Shown here piece after piece: positions 1 through 6,361 of a DNA stretch of 10,461 nucleotides (position 1 is its first letter; every line of letters begins with the position of its first letter). A model generated the notes under the pieces. The model was given only the letters and a program-made list of their open reading frames with translations, had not been told where the DNA came from and made no database searches. The stretch covers positions 1-10,461 of the forward strand of contig JAEWEQ010000045.1 in assembly GCA_023389315.1 (NCBI GenBank), written 5' to 3'. A program made the translations under genes and the position numbers. This DNA is from Actinomycetes bacterium. Its GTDB lineage: Bacteria > Actinomycetota > Actinomycetes > Actinomycetales > Actinomycetaceae.

Positions 1-1
1 G

Positions 2-124
2 AGAGCCGAGGGCAAGCGCCACAACGCGGCGGTCATGTGCTTGGCGCGTCGCCGACTGAACGTCATGTACGCGATGATGAAAACAGGCACGCTATACGAG
101 CCCCGAATCTCTGCAGCTGCTTGA
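2..124 (+). pseudogene. IS110-family transposase, C-terminal fragment (cut by the window edge)
   Basis: Reading from base 2, the frame gives about 40 residues containing GKRHNAAVMCLARRR and then NVMYAMMKTGTLYEP, ending at TGA 122-124. This matches the usual C-terminal tail of IS110-family (DEDD-type, IS116/IS110/IS902) transposases, where a Lys-His-Asn and Cys-Leu-Ala-Arg-Arg-Arg stretch precedes a Met/Gly-Thr-Tyr-Glu-Pro ending. The N-terminal catalytic part lies left of the window, so I cannot tell whether the full gene is intact. The tail seems undamaged. It is followed within about 30 bp by repeats that look like the end of a different IS, so mobile elements appear nested or abutted here. 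Confidence 0.72.
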
Positions 125-156
125 CAACCACCATAGGGACACCCCCCGGCCAGGCC

Positions 157-225
157 GGTACCAACTATCCGAAATGCCGCGGTACCACCTTTCCGAAACA
201 GCGGTACCAAGTACCCGCATTTAAC
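157..225. repeat. Three short GGTACC-headed repeats, probable IS21-type element end
   Basis: Three head-to-tail imperfect units start with GGTACCA at 157, 181 and 203, spaced 24 and 22 bp. The first two continue with a shared ...CCGAAA...GC. Multiple short repeats with this spacing are a known trait of IS21-family termini, where they act as transposase binding sites. No IS21 transposase gene (istA/istB) is present, so this would be a solo end. On the minus strand the presumed tip would be at about 264 (5'-TGTTTAGGTGACAG), exactly where the MFS reading frame is lost. The family assignment is inference. Confidence 0.45.
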
Positions 226-257
226 AAGCAGTCAGCAAGGCTGCATAGAACTGTCAC

Positions 258-569
258 CTAAACATGCAGCAGACCCGACACCCCGAACCACAGCATTACC
301 CCCAAAAACGCTAGACAGCTAGCCTCCACCACGTAACCCGCGATCACAATCGGCCGCCGGGGAAGCATGTCCGCAATCGCCGCTAGCGGCAGAGTAAGAA
401 TCAACTGGGTTAGCAGCGTCGCTCCTGCAAGTAGCGCGGCCAGAAAAACCGAACCCGTAGCAGACAAAAACGCTAACGGAAGCGCCACCTGCACAACCGC
501 ATCAGCGATCAGATTGATCAGCGTCGTCGAATAAAGCCTACGATAAACACCCATCGAATTCTGCGACAC
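258..569 (-). pseudogene. MFS transporter, truncated N-terminal fragment
   Basis: This 103-residue frame starts at GTG (569) with a good Shine-Dalgarno sequence (GAGGTGAGG) 5 bp upstream. It encodes an amphipathic start (RRLYSTTLINLIADAVVQVALP) and three hydrophobic helices at about residues 14-35, 39-64 and 73-98, with a basic cytoplasmic loop MLPRRP between helices 2 and 3. That is the N-terminal layout of a major facilitator superfamily permease, which normally has about 400 residues and 12 helices. The frame stops at TAG 258-260, right after the presumed tip of an IS-like end near 264, so insertion or deletion probably removed the rest. The substrate cannot be inferred and function is almost certainly lost. 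It follows the Abi gene on the same strand by 127 bp. Confidence 0.6.
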
Positions 570-696
570 AAAACCTCACCTCACAAGATACATCAGATGT
601 TTAGTGCCCCATGTAGGTACGCGGGATTGAGTGAGTGTAGACCCAGCGATCAGAGGCGGTGGACAGGTTGGCGGGAGTGTGCATGACGGGCGCGGG

Positions 697-1482
697 CTAC
701 TCTTGTTCTAGGGGTCGTAGCTTGCGGATGTCTTCAACGCGTGAGTTTGCGATAATCCACTGCGCGGCATCCGGGTCGATGCGCATGGCGGTATTTCTTA
801 GCGCTGTAGCATAACGGTCAAGCTGTTTAGTCTCAGCTGTTGTCGGTACCGCGTTGATGATGAGCGGTTCTTGGTGGGAAGCTCGGTTGCGTAATTGACG
901 GATGAGTTCTACATCAGATTCAAAGGCGGCTCGGTTGCGTTCAGAGTAATGCGGCATGCCCCCATTGTCGAGGTTTATGAGTGCTCGCCAAATAGTGACT
1001 TCGTGACGTTTGGTCAACAAGAATCGCCAGTTGTCGAACGAGAGCTCCGCAATGACTTGATCTGCGGTGGCCGTGCGCCCGCGTTTTTTGAGTCGGCGCT
1101 CAACTTTCGCTACGGAGTTTTGGAAGGCACCGTTGAAGTGGTAGACGCTGGTTGCGTGATACCAGTCAGGTTGACCATAGTCTCTGGTGAGGTGATTGTG
1201 TATGAAGTTACGTAATAGTACCTCGATGTGGCCGACATCCTCCAGAAATGCCTTGGATAATCTTGCGTTCCAGATGTAGAGAAGGTCTGGTCTAGATGCA
1301 GCTGCGTAACGGTGTAGCCGCGGTGTTGAAAACCAATTCTCCAGAGACTCCAGGCTCGCTTCTGACTCTGGAAGATGGTATGCTAAGTGGCAGAGAGCCC
1401 CGGATTGGTCAATGTCGCGAAACATCGATATACCACCGGGGCTATTGCTCTGCTCCGCAACTGCCTGATTGTGCTCACTCAT
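697..1482 (-). CDS. Abi-family (HEPN) abortive-infection-like protein
   Basis: The 261-residue protein resembles the Abi_2 / AbiD-AbiF group of phage abortive-infection proteins, thought to be HEPN-fold RNases that act in the cytoplasm. Visible features are a conserved helical stretch YIWNARLSKAFLEDVGHIEVLLRN split over residues 69-92, the LSFDNWRFLL motif at 147-156, and RNRASHQEP at 198-206. The last contains the R-x4-H HEPN signature (R198, H203), so the active site looks intact. I chose the ATG at 1482 because GAGGAGGAAG lies 4 bp upstream; a GTG at 1500 in the same frame lacks an RBS. It stands alone, without an obvious antitoxin partner, between an ISL3 fragment and a truncated transporter gene, fitting a horizontally acquired defence gene. 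A -10-like GATAAT lies at 1534-1529. Family is fairly sure; biological activity is inference. Confidence 0.82.
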   Translation of the reverse strand: MSEHNQAVAEQSNSPGGISMFRDIDQSGALCHLAYHLPESEASLESLENWFSTPRLHRYAAASRPDLLYIWNARLSKAFLEDVGHIEVLLRNFIHNHLTRDYGQPDWYHATSVYHFNGAFQNSVAKVERRLKKRGRTATADQVIAELSFDNWRFLLTKRHEVTIWRALINLDNGGMPHYSERNRAAFESDVELIRQLRNRASHQEPLIINAVPTTAETKQLDRYATALRNTAMRIDPDAAQWIIANSRVEDIRKLRPLEQE

Positions 1483-1528
1483 TAACTTCCTCCTCGCCAC
1501 CGGCCTCTGCCCTCGACAGGTGGTTTTG

Positions 1529-1534
1529 ATTATC
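1529..1534 (-). promoter_or_regulatory. Possible -10 element of the Abi gene
   Basis: On the minus strand GATAAT lies about 47 bp upstream of the ATG at 1482. No convincing -35 hexamer precedes it at 16-18 bp, so this is a weak call. Confidence 0.25.
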
Positions 1535-1562
1535 TCAATACGGCCGTGTGATCAGAGTTCAA

Positions 1563-1925
1563 CTAACCACTATCACGGCTTCGACCGCGCGAAATGGGGC
1601 TGGCAATGCGTTTATCCTGGCTGGTCCACGACCCCATGACACAGTCGGGGCTTAGGCATTGCCAGCGGTGTTTGCGCCACCTAAGCGCCATGGGTCTGCC
1701 ATAGACAGTTAGATCGGTATAACACACACTGGGTCGGTCTTTCACATAGCCCCTACTAGCACAACGCGGACAACACCGGTCAGAGCCAGCTAGCTCGATT
1801 TCAAGTTCCTGGTGTGAACCGTCACGGTGGTAAGCCAGGAATTTAACGTCTTTCAAACTCACCAAACAAGCCAAGATAGCGTTAGAATCTGTAATGGTGA
1901 AGATGGATTCAGGTTTTCTTTTCAC
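1563..1925 (-). pseudogene. ISL3-family transposase, N-terminal zinc-finger fragment
   Basis: The 120-residue frame contains CPRCASRGYVKDRP and later WRKHRWQCLSPDC, the paired Cys motif of the N-terminal zf-ISL3 domain, followed by the family-typical SWTSQDKRIA. After residue about 105 the similarity ends and the frame runs through unrelated residues to TAG at 1563. ISL3 transposases are usually 400 residues or longer, so the helix-turn-helix and DDE catalytic domains are missing and no right end is visible. The break lies near 1600. The start (GTG 1923-1925) has no clear RBS and sits in the loop of an inverted repeat (1896-1910 / 1937-1950). This is a dead, truncated element that interrupts the phage portal gene. 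Confidence 0.72.
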
Positions 1926-1950
1926 ACATTAAGCATGAACCATCTTCACC
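1896..1950. repeat. Inverted repeat around the ISL3 transposase start
   Basis: GGTGAAGATGGATTC (1896-1910) is the reverse complement, apart from one extra base, of GAACCATCTTCACC (1937-1950). The 26-nt loop holds the GTG start codon. Such a hairpin could restrain translation of transposase from outside transcripts, as known for some other IS elements; this role is inferred. Confidence 0.55.
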
Positions 1951-1959
1951 ACTTTTTTG

Positions 1960-1989
1960 CCTTCACACCCCGCCAAAATCCGAAGAGCC
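1960..1989 (-). mobile_element. Probable left terminal end of the ISL3 element
   Basis: Read on the minus strand from 1989, the sequence begins GGCTCTTCGGATTTTGGCGG, and GGCTCTT is the typical tip of ISL3-family inverted repeats. Portal similarity stops exactly here. The matching right end was not found. The 8 bases outside the tip (1990-1997, ACTATTGC) would be one copy of the expected 8-bp target duplication, with the partner not seen. Confidence 0.55.
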
Positions 1990-2733
1990 ACTATTGCGCG
2001 CTCCTCCGAACGTTTGCTGCCAGGATTCGCGCACCCGGGCTGGGTCTTTTATCGTGCCAGGGTGCTCGAGCACCCCGCCGGGTGCAGCACCGTTGGCAAA
2101 GAAACTCGCGCCGTAGTCCTCGGTGGCTTGAGCTAGGCCGATGGCGTTCCTAGCCATCTGAATCGGCGAATACCCAACCAGGCCATCAAAACCCAAGCCA
2201 GGGACATGCAACACATCATGAGGGGTCAGTCTGATGGTCTTGTACTCGCCGGCTGGTTCATCCCACGTGGTCTGATACTCGTAATACAACTCGTGTGTGT
2301 CCAGGTCACGGTCAACGCTCACCCTGTCCGGCGTCAACGGGTAGAGCGCCACGACTTCGCCTAGGCCGTTGCGGATCACCTGGGCGAACGCATTACCCCA
2401 AAGAAGCAAGTGGGTCATGAGGGTTTCGCGGAAAATGAACGAAGTCATTTCCGGGTTCGGCTCATCATGCAACAACCCGTAGAGCGGATGATCAGTTGCC
2501 TTCACCCGTGACCCAGACGTATCCGTCCGATACACATGCAACGGCAGGCCAGCCACCGCCTCAACCAAGATCCGCACACACGAATACACCGCAGTCAACT
2601 GCATCGCGGAGCGCTCCGTCACCACCCGCCCACCGGCCGTGGTGGGGCAAAACAGAACCGAATGCGTGCTGCCAATGTGGCGATCGGTGGGTTCACGGCT
2701 GGTAGTTCCTTGCAACCAGGAGAACAACCCCAT
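1963..2733 (-). pseudogene. Phage portal protein (HK97 family), 3'-truncated
   Basis: About 250 residues match the N-terminal half of HK97-type portal proteins, which form the dodecameric DNA channel at the capsid vertex. Recognisable parts are MGLFSWLQG at the start, the SAMQLTAVYSCVRILVEAVAGLPLHVYR helix and strand (split over about residues 42-69), DHPLYGLLHDEPNPEMTS, LLLWGNAF, LYPLTPDRV, DVLHVPG and YSPIQMARNAIGLA. Family members have about 400 residues. Here the match ends at ...QTFGGARNSG, and the last seven codons plus the TGA at 1963 come from the ISL3 end. The start at ATG 2733 has GAAAGG about 9 bp upstream; an in-frame codon at 2754 lacks an RBS. The downstream protease and capsid genes expected in this module are absent. 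The gene is non-functional as it stands. Confidence 0.85.
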
Positions 2734-2753
2734 AACCGGTGACCTTTCTAACA

Positions 2754-2782
2754 CTTACACAACACTAAATGCGTGCTACACT
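2754..2782 (+). promoter_or_regulatory. Candidate promoter of the gene between portal and terminase
   Basis: CTTACA (2754-2759) and TACACT (2777-2782) are separated by 17 bp, with four of six matches to each consensus, and lie about 50 bp upstream of the ATG at 2831. This spot lies just upstream of the portal gene on the opposite strand, so the small gene need not depend on phage transcription. Predicted from sequence only. Confidence 0.42.
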
Positions 2783-2792
2783 GACACTACAC

Positions 2793-2811
2793 GGCAACTA
2801 AAGTGGTTGCC
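2793..2811. promoter_or_regulatory. Inverted repeat in the 5' leader, possible operator
   Basis: GGCAAC (2793-2798) and GTTGCC (2806-2811) form a perfect 6-bp inverted repeat with a 7-nt spacer. It lies just after the predicted -10 box and ends 8 bp before the AGGAGG RBS, so it could bind a repressor or form a small leader hairpin. Confidence 0.35.
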
Positions 2812-2830
2812 ATTAGAACAGGAGGAAACC

Positions 2831-3280
2831 ATGTTCACCCCAACTAACAAGAAATTGACCATCGTCTACCGCCTTGGGCAGTCCCGAGGACTATCGCCGG
2901 CGGAGGTGATCCGAGTTCACCGCGCACATGCTGATAACCCTGAAAACGGGGGGCGCGTCCTCTTCACGACTGGTCGAGGGCCGGCGGTAGACAATCGAGA
3001 CTTTGTCAAGCACCTGATTCTGATGGCGCCGGACGGGCATGTGGCACTCTTCGCCGACGTCGTGGCAGTAGGAAATGGAAACGTAGAGACGCGACCCGAA
3101 GGATACGACCAGCCCTCGCAGTGGGAGACGAAGGACAAGCCACATTGGTTTGCACTCGACAACCTCCGCGAGGGTGCGATACAGCGAGGTGAGTTCACCG
3201 CAGCTGGGGGCAAAGACCTTCTTGATGCACACGGAGGAGCCGGTCCGTTCGTCTACCTCGACAATCCTGACGTCGAATAG
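2831..3280 (+). CDS. Hypothetical protein, probable phage moron between terminase and portal
   Basis: The 149-residue product is not one I recognise. The start is secure: ATG 2831 with AGGAGG at 2820-2825, 5 bp before it. The protein is soluble, with no signal peptide or membrane segment. It has a basic N-terminus, a helix-like SPAEVIRVHRAHADNPEN (22-39), beta-like stretches RVLFTTGRG (42-50) and HLILMAPDGHVALFADVVAV (61-80), then WETKDKPHWFALDNLREG (98-115) and a Gly/Asp-rich end GGAGPFVYLDNPD. The pattern of a Gly-rich strand pair followed by HWF-x-L loosely recalls PUA/EVE-like folds, but this is weak. It is the only intact gene in the phage remnant, runs against its neighbours and has its own promoter-like sequence and terminator. 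That is the classic arrangement of a lysogenic-conversion, defence or superinfection-exclusion moron (inference). Confidence 0.8.
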   Translation: MFTPTNKKLTIVYRLGQSRGLSPAEVIRVHRAHADNPENGGRVLFTTGRGPAVDNRDFVKHLILMAPDGHVALFADVVAVGNGNVETRPEGYDQPSQWETKDKPHWFALDNLREGAIQRGEFTAAGGKDLLDAHGGAGPFVYLDNPDVE

Positions 3281-3308
3281 GTCACTCCCATCGCTTGAAT
3301 ATATAGAG

Positions 3309-3352
3309 TGGGCGGGACTCCCGAATTTGGAGTACCCGCCCATCTTTCATTT
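3309..3352 (+). terminator. Strong rho-independent terminator after the moron-like gene
   Basis: TGGGCGGGACTCC (3309-3321) pairs with GGAGTACCCGCCCA (3329-3342) around a 7-nt loop, with one bulged base in a stem of about 13 bp. The stem is followed by TCTTTCATTT. It lies 28 bp after the stop at 3280 and just before the ancestral terminase stop at 3359, so it may serve both convergent genes. Confidence 0.8.
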
Positions 3353-3358
3353 CTGGCT

Positions 3359-5067
3359 TCACAAGAGCAGTAACCCCGCCCGTCATACACACTCCCGCTT
3401 GTTTGTCCGCCGCCTCTGATGGCGCGGTCTAGTGCCATGATGGTGGCGACGACGCCGTCGATTTTCTCGGTGGACTTGGCTTTGTCGGGTTTGATGTTTC
3501 CGGCTGGGTCGGTACGCACGTGAATGTTATCCACCATCCACGCGAGTACCGGATGGCCGCTATGAGCCAAGCGTCCCTCTAGAGCGAGTTTCATCAGTTC
3601 CTTACTAGGTGGACTCATGTCACGGAAGCCTTGCCCGAAGGGCACGACGGTGAAGCCGGCATCTTCGAGATTCTGGCTCATCTGGACTGCGCCCCACCGG
3701 TCATAGGCGATCTCCCGGATATCAAACCGAGTCCCCAACTCTTCGATGAAGGTTTCGATAGCGGCGTAGTGCACGACGTTGCCCTCGGTGGTGAGCAAGT
3801 GGCCTTGGGTTTGCCATTGGTCGTAGGGCACGTGATCCCTGGCGACTCGCAGCGACAGGTTGTCTTGCGGTATCCAAAACCACGGCGCGACCACGTATGG
3901 CTCATCATCGCCCTGGGGTGGGAATACGAGGACCAACGCCGTGATATCGGTCGTCGAGGCGAGGTCAAGCCCGCCATAACACGCCCGCCCTTCCAAATCT
4001 GAAAGGTTAACGGAGCCGGAGTTTTGGTTCCATACGTGCATGGGCATCCACCGCACGGATTGTTTGACCCACTGGTTCAGGCGCAGCTGGCGGAAGGTGT
4101 TTTCTTCGGCTGGGTTTTGCTTAGCTTGCTCACACGCCACCCGCACCTTCTCGATCGGAACGGTCACACCCAGGGAGGGGTTGGCCTTCGCCCAGACTGT
4201 TTCATCGGTCCAGTCGTCGTCTTCGTGGGCGCCGTAGATGACCGGGTAAAACGTCGGATCGCTCTTTTTACCGGTGAGGATGTCGGAGGCTTTTTGGTGG
4301 TACTCGTAGCAAATGCTGTGGGTGTCGGTGCCGGCGGTAGTGATGAAAAAGTACAGGGGCTGCGTGCGCGCATCCCCACTGCCTTTGGTCATCACGTCTA
4401 CTAAGGCTCGGTTTGGTTGGGTGTGGAGTTCGTCGAAGACGACCCCGGAGATGTTGAACCCGTGCTTGGAATACGCCTCAGCGCTAAGTACCTGGTAGAA
4501 GCTGTTGGTGGGTTTGTAGACGATGCGCTTTTGGGAGGACAGGATTTTCACGCGCTTCGACAGTGCTGGGCTCATGCGGATCATGTCAGCCGCGACCTCA
4601 AACACGATCGAAGCCTACTGACGGTCAGCCGCACACCCATACACCTCAGCCCTCTCCTCACCATCGGCACAGGTCAGCAGCAGGGCGATGGCGGCAGCGA
4701 GTTCACTTTTGCCCATCTTCTTGGGTATTTCAGCGTAGGCGGTGGTGAATTGGCGGAACCCGTCGTCTTTGATGGTGCCGAAGATGTCGCGCACGATTTG
4801 TTCTTGCCAGGCCAGGAGTTTGAAGGGTTTGCCTGCCCACCGGCCTTTCGTGTGTTTGAGGGCTTGGATGAACGCGACCGCAAAATCCGCCCGAGCCTGA
4901 TCATAGGCTGAGCCTTCCGCAAGGAATCGTGAGGGCACATAACCAGCGGGCCTAGGGGCATCTTCCAGCAAGAAGCACCCCAGATGCTGGGGTGATGAAT
5001 TGAGGTACGGGTGAGCCCCCGGAGTCGGGCGGTCTTGTCCTGGCAGCAGGGGCTGGGTGTTAGGCAA
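3359..5067 (-). pseudogene. Phage terminase large subunit, interrupted by an amber stop and a 3' frameshift
   Basis: The frame encodes the HK97-type DNA-packaging motor (terminase_1 / TerL). The ATPase part has the Walker A-like EIPKKMGKSE and the Walker B-like SGVVFDELH. The C-terminal nuclease part has YGGLDLASTTDITAL, REIAYDRWG and DNIHVRTDPAGNIKPDKAKS with the following DGVVATIMALDRA. An in-frame TAG at 4617-4615 splits it into 150 residues plus the rest; ...CAADRQ and ASIVFEVAADM join cleanly around it, so a CAG-to-TAG change is likely. At the 3' end the present frame continues to 3253, beyond SVYDGRG, through sequence unlike the family. Shifting one base at 3374-3381 gives GRG-LLLL-stop at 3359, a typical terminase end. 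The start is probably TTG 5067, overlapping the previous gene's stop by 8 bp, without a clear RBS. Both lesions suggest no functional motor. Confidence 0.85.
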
Positions 5068-5257
5068 TTTGGCGGGCTGCCGCGCAGCATTCTGGGTCCA
5101 GGCCCGCCGTGGTGCAGGCGGCCTCGGCTAGGGCGAGGGCTTCGCGTTTCGTCGCTGCCGTACCTACCTGCTGCCATCCGTCAAGGGTGCAGACGCGGGC
5201 TTGGAACACCCCGACCGTTTCCGCAACCCCGAAACCCGCACTCACAAGCGAAAACAC
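5060..5257 (-). CDS. Small hypothetical protein upstream of terminase
   Basis: This 65-residue frame (GTG 5257 to TAA 5060) overlaps the terminase start by 8 bp, which suggests translational coupling and a real phage gene. The product is Ala-rich with four Cys (residues 23, 48, 57 and 58) and a helix-like ATKREALALAEAACTTAGLD. I do not recognise a family. It sits where a small terminase subunit or HNH gene often lies, but is too short for a typical one and shows no HNH motif. Start choice is uncertain: no clear RBS, and a second GTG four codons on is possible. The 5' end lies 46 bp from the tRNA 3' end, so it may have been trimmed on integration. Confidence 0.5.
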   Translation of the reverse strand: MFSLVSAGFGVAETVGVFQARVCTLDGWQQVGTAATKREALALAEAACTTAGLDPECCAAARQIA

Positions 5258-5298
5258 CCATCCCGATCCGCCACCGGGCGTTGTATCAAAATGGGTGT
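5254..5298 (-). terminator. Possible terminator or stem-loop 3' of the tRNA-Thr gene
   Basis: On the minus strand ACACCCAT (5298-5291) and ATGGGTGT (5261-5254) form a perfect 8-bp inverted repeat with a 29-nt loop. A short TTTT run overlaps and continues the distal arm, within 50 bp of the tRNA 3' end. The long loop makes it a weak terminator. Confidence 0.3.
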
Positions 5299-5303
5299 AT
5301 AAG

Positions 5304-5379
5304 TGGAGCCACCTGTCGGACTCGAACCGACGACCGTCCGCTTACAAGGCGGGTGCTCTACCAACTGAGCTAAGGTGGC
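5304..5379 (-). tRNA. tRNA-Thr (anticodon TGT)
   Basis: The minus strand folds as a standard 76-nt cloverleaf. The acceptor stem is GCCACCT with AGGTGGC, the D arm GCTC-AGTTGGTA-GAGC, the anticodon loop CTTGTAA with TGT at 34-36, and the T arm GTCGG-TTCGAGT-CCGAC, followed by discriminator T and an encoded CCA. The anticodon stem has one C-A mismatch at its top pair. Anticodon UGU reads Thr ACA and ACG codons. Phage-derived genes begin within 50 bp of its 3' end, so it is the likely integration target. Confidence 0.95.
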
Positions 5380-5482
5380 GCGTACCTAGTTTGACATAGC
5401 AGCCAGCCGATTGTCACACCGCGTGCTACCTAGCTAATTCGGGTAGGAATGGGATTAGCCAGCCGGTGTCGAAAACGTCAAT

Positions 5483-5511
5483 GGCGCTTCCCGTTTAGAG
5501 CGGGAGGAGCC
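5483..5511 (-). terminator. Possible terminator of the kinase-dsbA operon
   Basis: On the minus strand GGCTCCTCCCG and CGGGAAGCGCC form an 11-bp stem with two mismatches around a 7-nt loop, 12 bp after the DsbA-like stop codon. The only T-run (TTTT, 5475-5472) starts 7 bp further on, so termination would be modest. Confidence 0.4.
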
Positions 5512-5523
5512 ACGTGCGAGGTT

Positions 5524-6306
5524 TTACTTAGCTTCCTTAATGAAGCGTCCGGCGGGGTCAGCCGCGTCCTCTTGAGTTAGACGCACAGATTTACCGTTAA
5601 CGGCGAACTCCGGCGTCGCGAGTTTGTCACGACCTTCCAACTTCACGTCTTGCCACGCCTTGGTATTTACTTCCAGCCACGCGCTCGCATCCGCGCTTTC
5701 GAACTTCTTAATCACGTCCTCGGGAACTCCAACGCGAGTGGCGATCTCTGCGATCGCAGCCGCCGAAGCTGACGGGTCAGTGACGACCTGGGCTTTGCCC
5801 TGCTGGAATAGCTTCGAGAAACTCTCCAACACTCCGTGGTGGAATGCTACGAAGTGCTCCGGATCGTCCTCGTAAACGGTTTTCACGGCGCGCGCTGCCG
5901 CCGGATGCCAGGCCATATTTACGACGTCTACAGGAACGTAGCGGACACTGATTTTGCCAGCGTCAATACCTTCTTGCATTTTGTCTTTCATCAGTACGTC
6001 TACATCGGCACACGCATGGCAGGAGTAGTCGAAGTACTCGGTGACTTCCACCGAACCTTCCTTGACCTTGCCCACTCCGTCGGCGCTCACCACGAATGAC
6101 GTCACGTCAGTGGGTGCAACGCTCGCGCCTGGCTGGGGCTTATCTTCCCCCTGGGAGAGCACCACCCACACGACCGCGCTGATGGTCGCCAACACCAGTA
6201 AACCCACCACCGTGTAGATGATGTAGCGAGTGCGGTTTTCCTTGCGTTTTTGAGCTTCGCGAAGTTCCTGGCTCTTGGCGCGAATGTCTTTTGATTTCGT
6301 GGACAT
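5524..6306 (-). CDS. Membrane-anchored DsbA-family thiol-disulfide oxidoreductase
   Basis: The 260-residue protein has a basic, Lys/Arg/Glu-rich cytoplasmic start, one membrane segment at about 28-50 (no lipobox), and an extracytoplasmic thioredoxin-fold domain (Thioredoxin_4/DsbA type). Catalytic features are present: YFDYSCHACADVDVLM with the C96-x-x-C99 (CHAC) centre, and the cis-Pro loop LATPEFAVNG (P232). Proteins of this kind introduce or isomerise disulfides in exported proteins; MdbA of Actinomyces and Corynebacterium is a related example, but orthology is not shown. Start: ATG 6306 with GAGAGG about 9 bp upstream; the frame is open further up to 6405, but that region overlaps the kinase gene and lacks an RBS. 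It follows the kinase by 55 bp on the same strand and is probably co-transcribed. The electron partner is not in the window. Confidence 0.85.
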   Translation of the reverse strand: MSTKSKDIRAKSQELREAQKRKENRTRYIIYTVVGLLVLATISAVVWVVLSQGEDKPQPGASVAPTDVTSFVVSADGVGKVKEGSVEVTEYFDYSCHACADVDVLMKDKMQEGIDAGKISVRYVPVDVVNMAWHPAAARAVKTVYEDDPEHFVAFHHGVLESFSKLFQQGKAQVVTDPSASAAAIAEIATRVGVPEDVIKKFESADASAWLEVNTKAWQDVKLEGRDKLATPEFAVNGKSVRLTQEDAADPAGRFIKEAK

Positions 6307-6361
6307 ACTTTGCAACCTCTCGTGACCGTTAGCCTCATTATTACCCCGCGTCGGGGAGGAC

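Noticed and set aside
37..261. 74-residue plus-strand frame
   Set aside because: It is in a different frame from the recognisable IS110 transposase tail and runs across the GGTACC repeats; no family features or RBS.
895..1215. 106-residue plus-strand frame
   Set aside because: Lies antisense inside the Abi gene, which has clear conserved motifs.
2639..2830. N-terminal extension of the 149-aa gene up to 2639
   Set aside because: The extension is antisense to the portal start; ATG 2831 has an ideal RBS and a promoter-like sequence just upstream.
2891..3343. 150-residue minus-strand frame
   Set aside because: Antisense of the moron-like gene and crosses its terminator; no RBS or family signal.
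3253..3358. Genuine C-terminal extension of terminase
   Set aside because: The extra residues cross the terminator and overlap the opposite gene, while a one-base shift restores a family-typical end at 3359.
4417..4911. 164-residue plus-strand frame
   Set aside because: Antisense of the terminase ATPase domain, which has recognisable Walker motifs.
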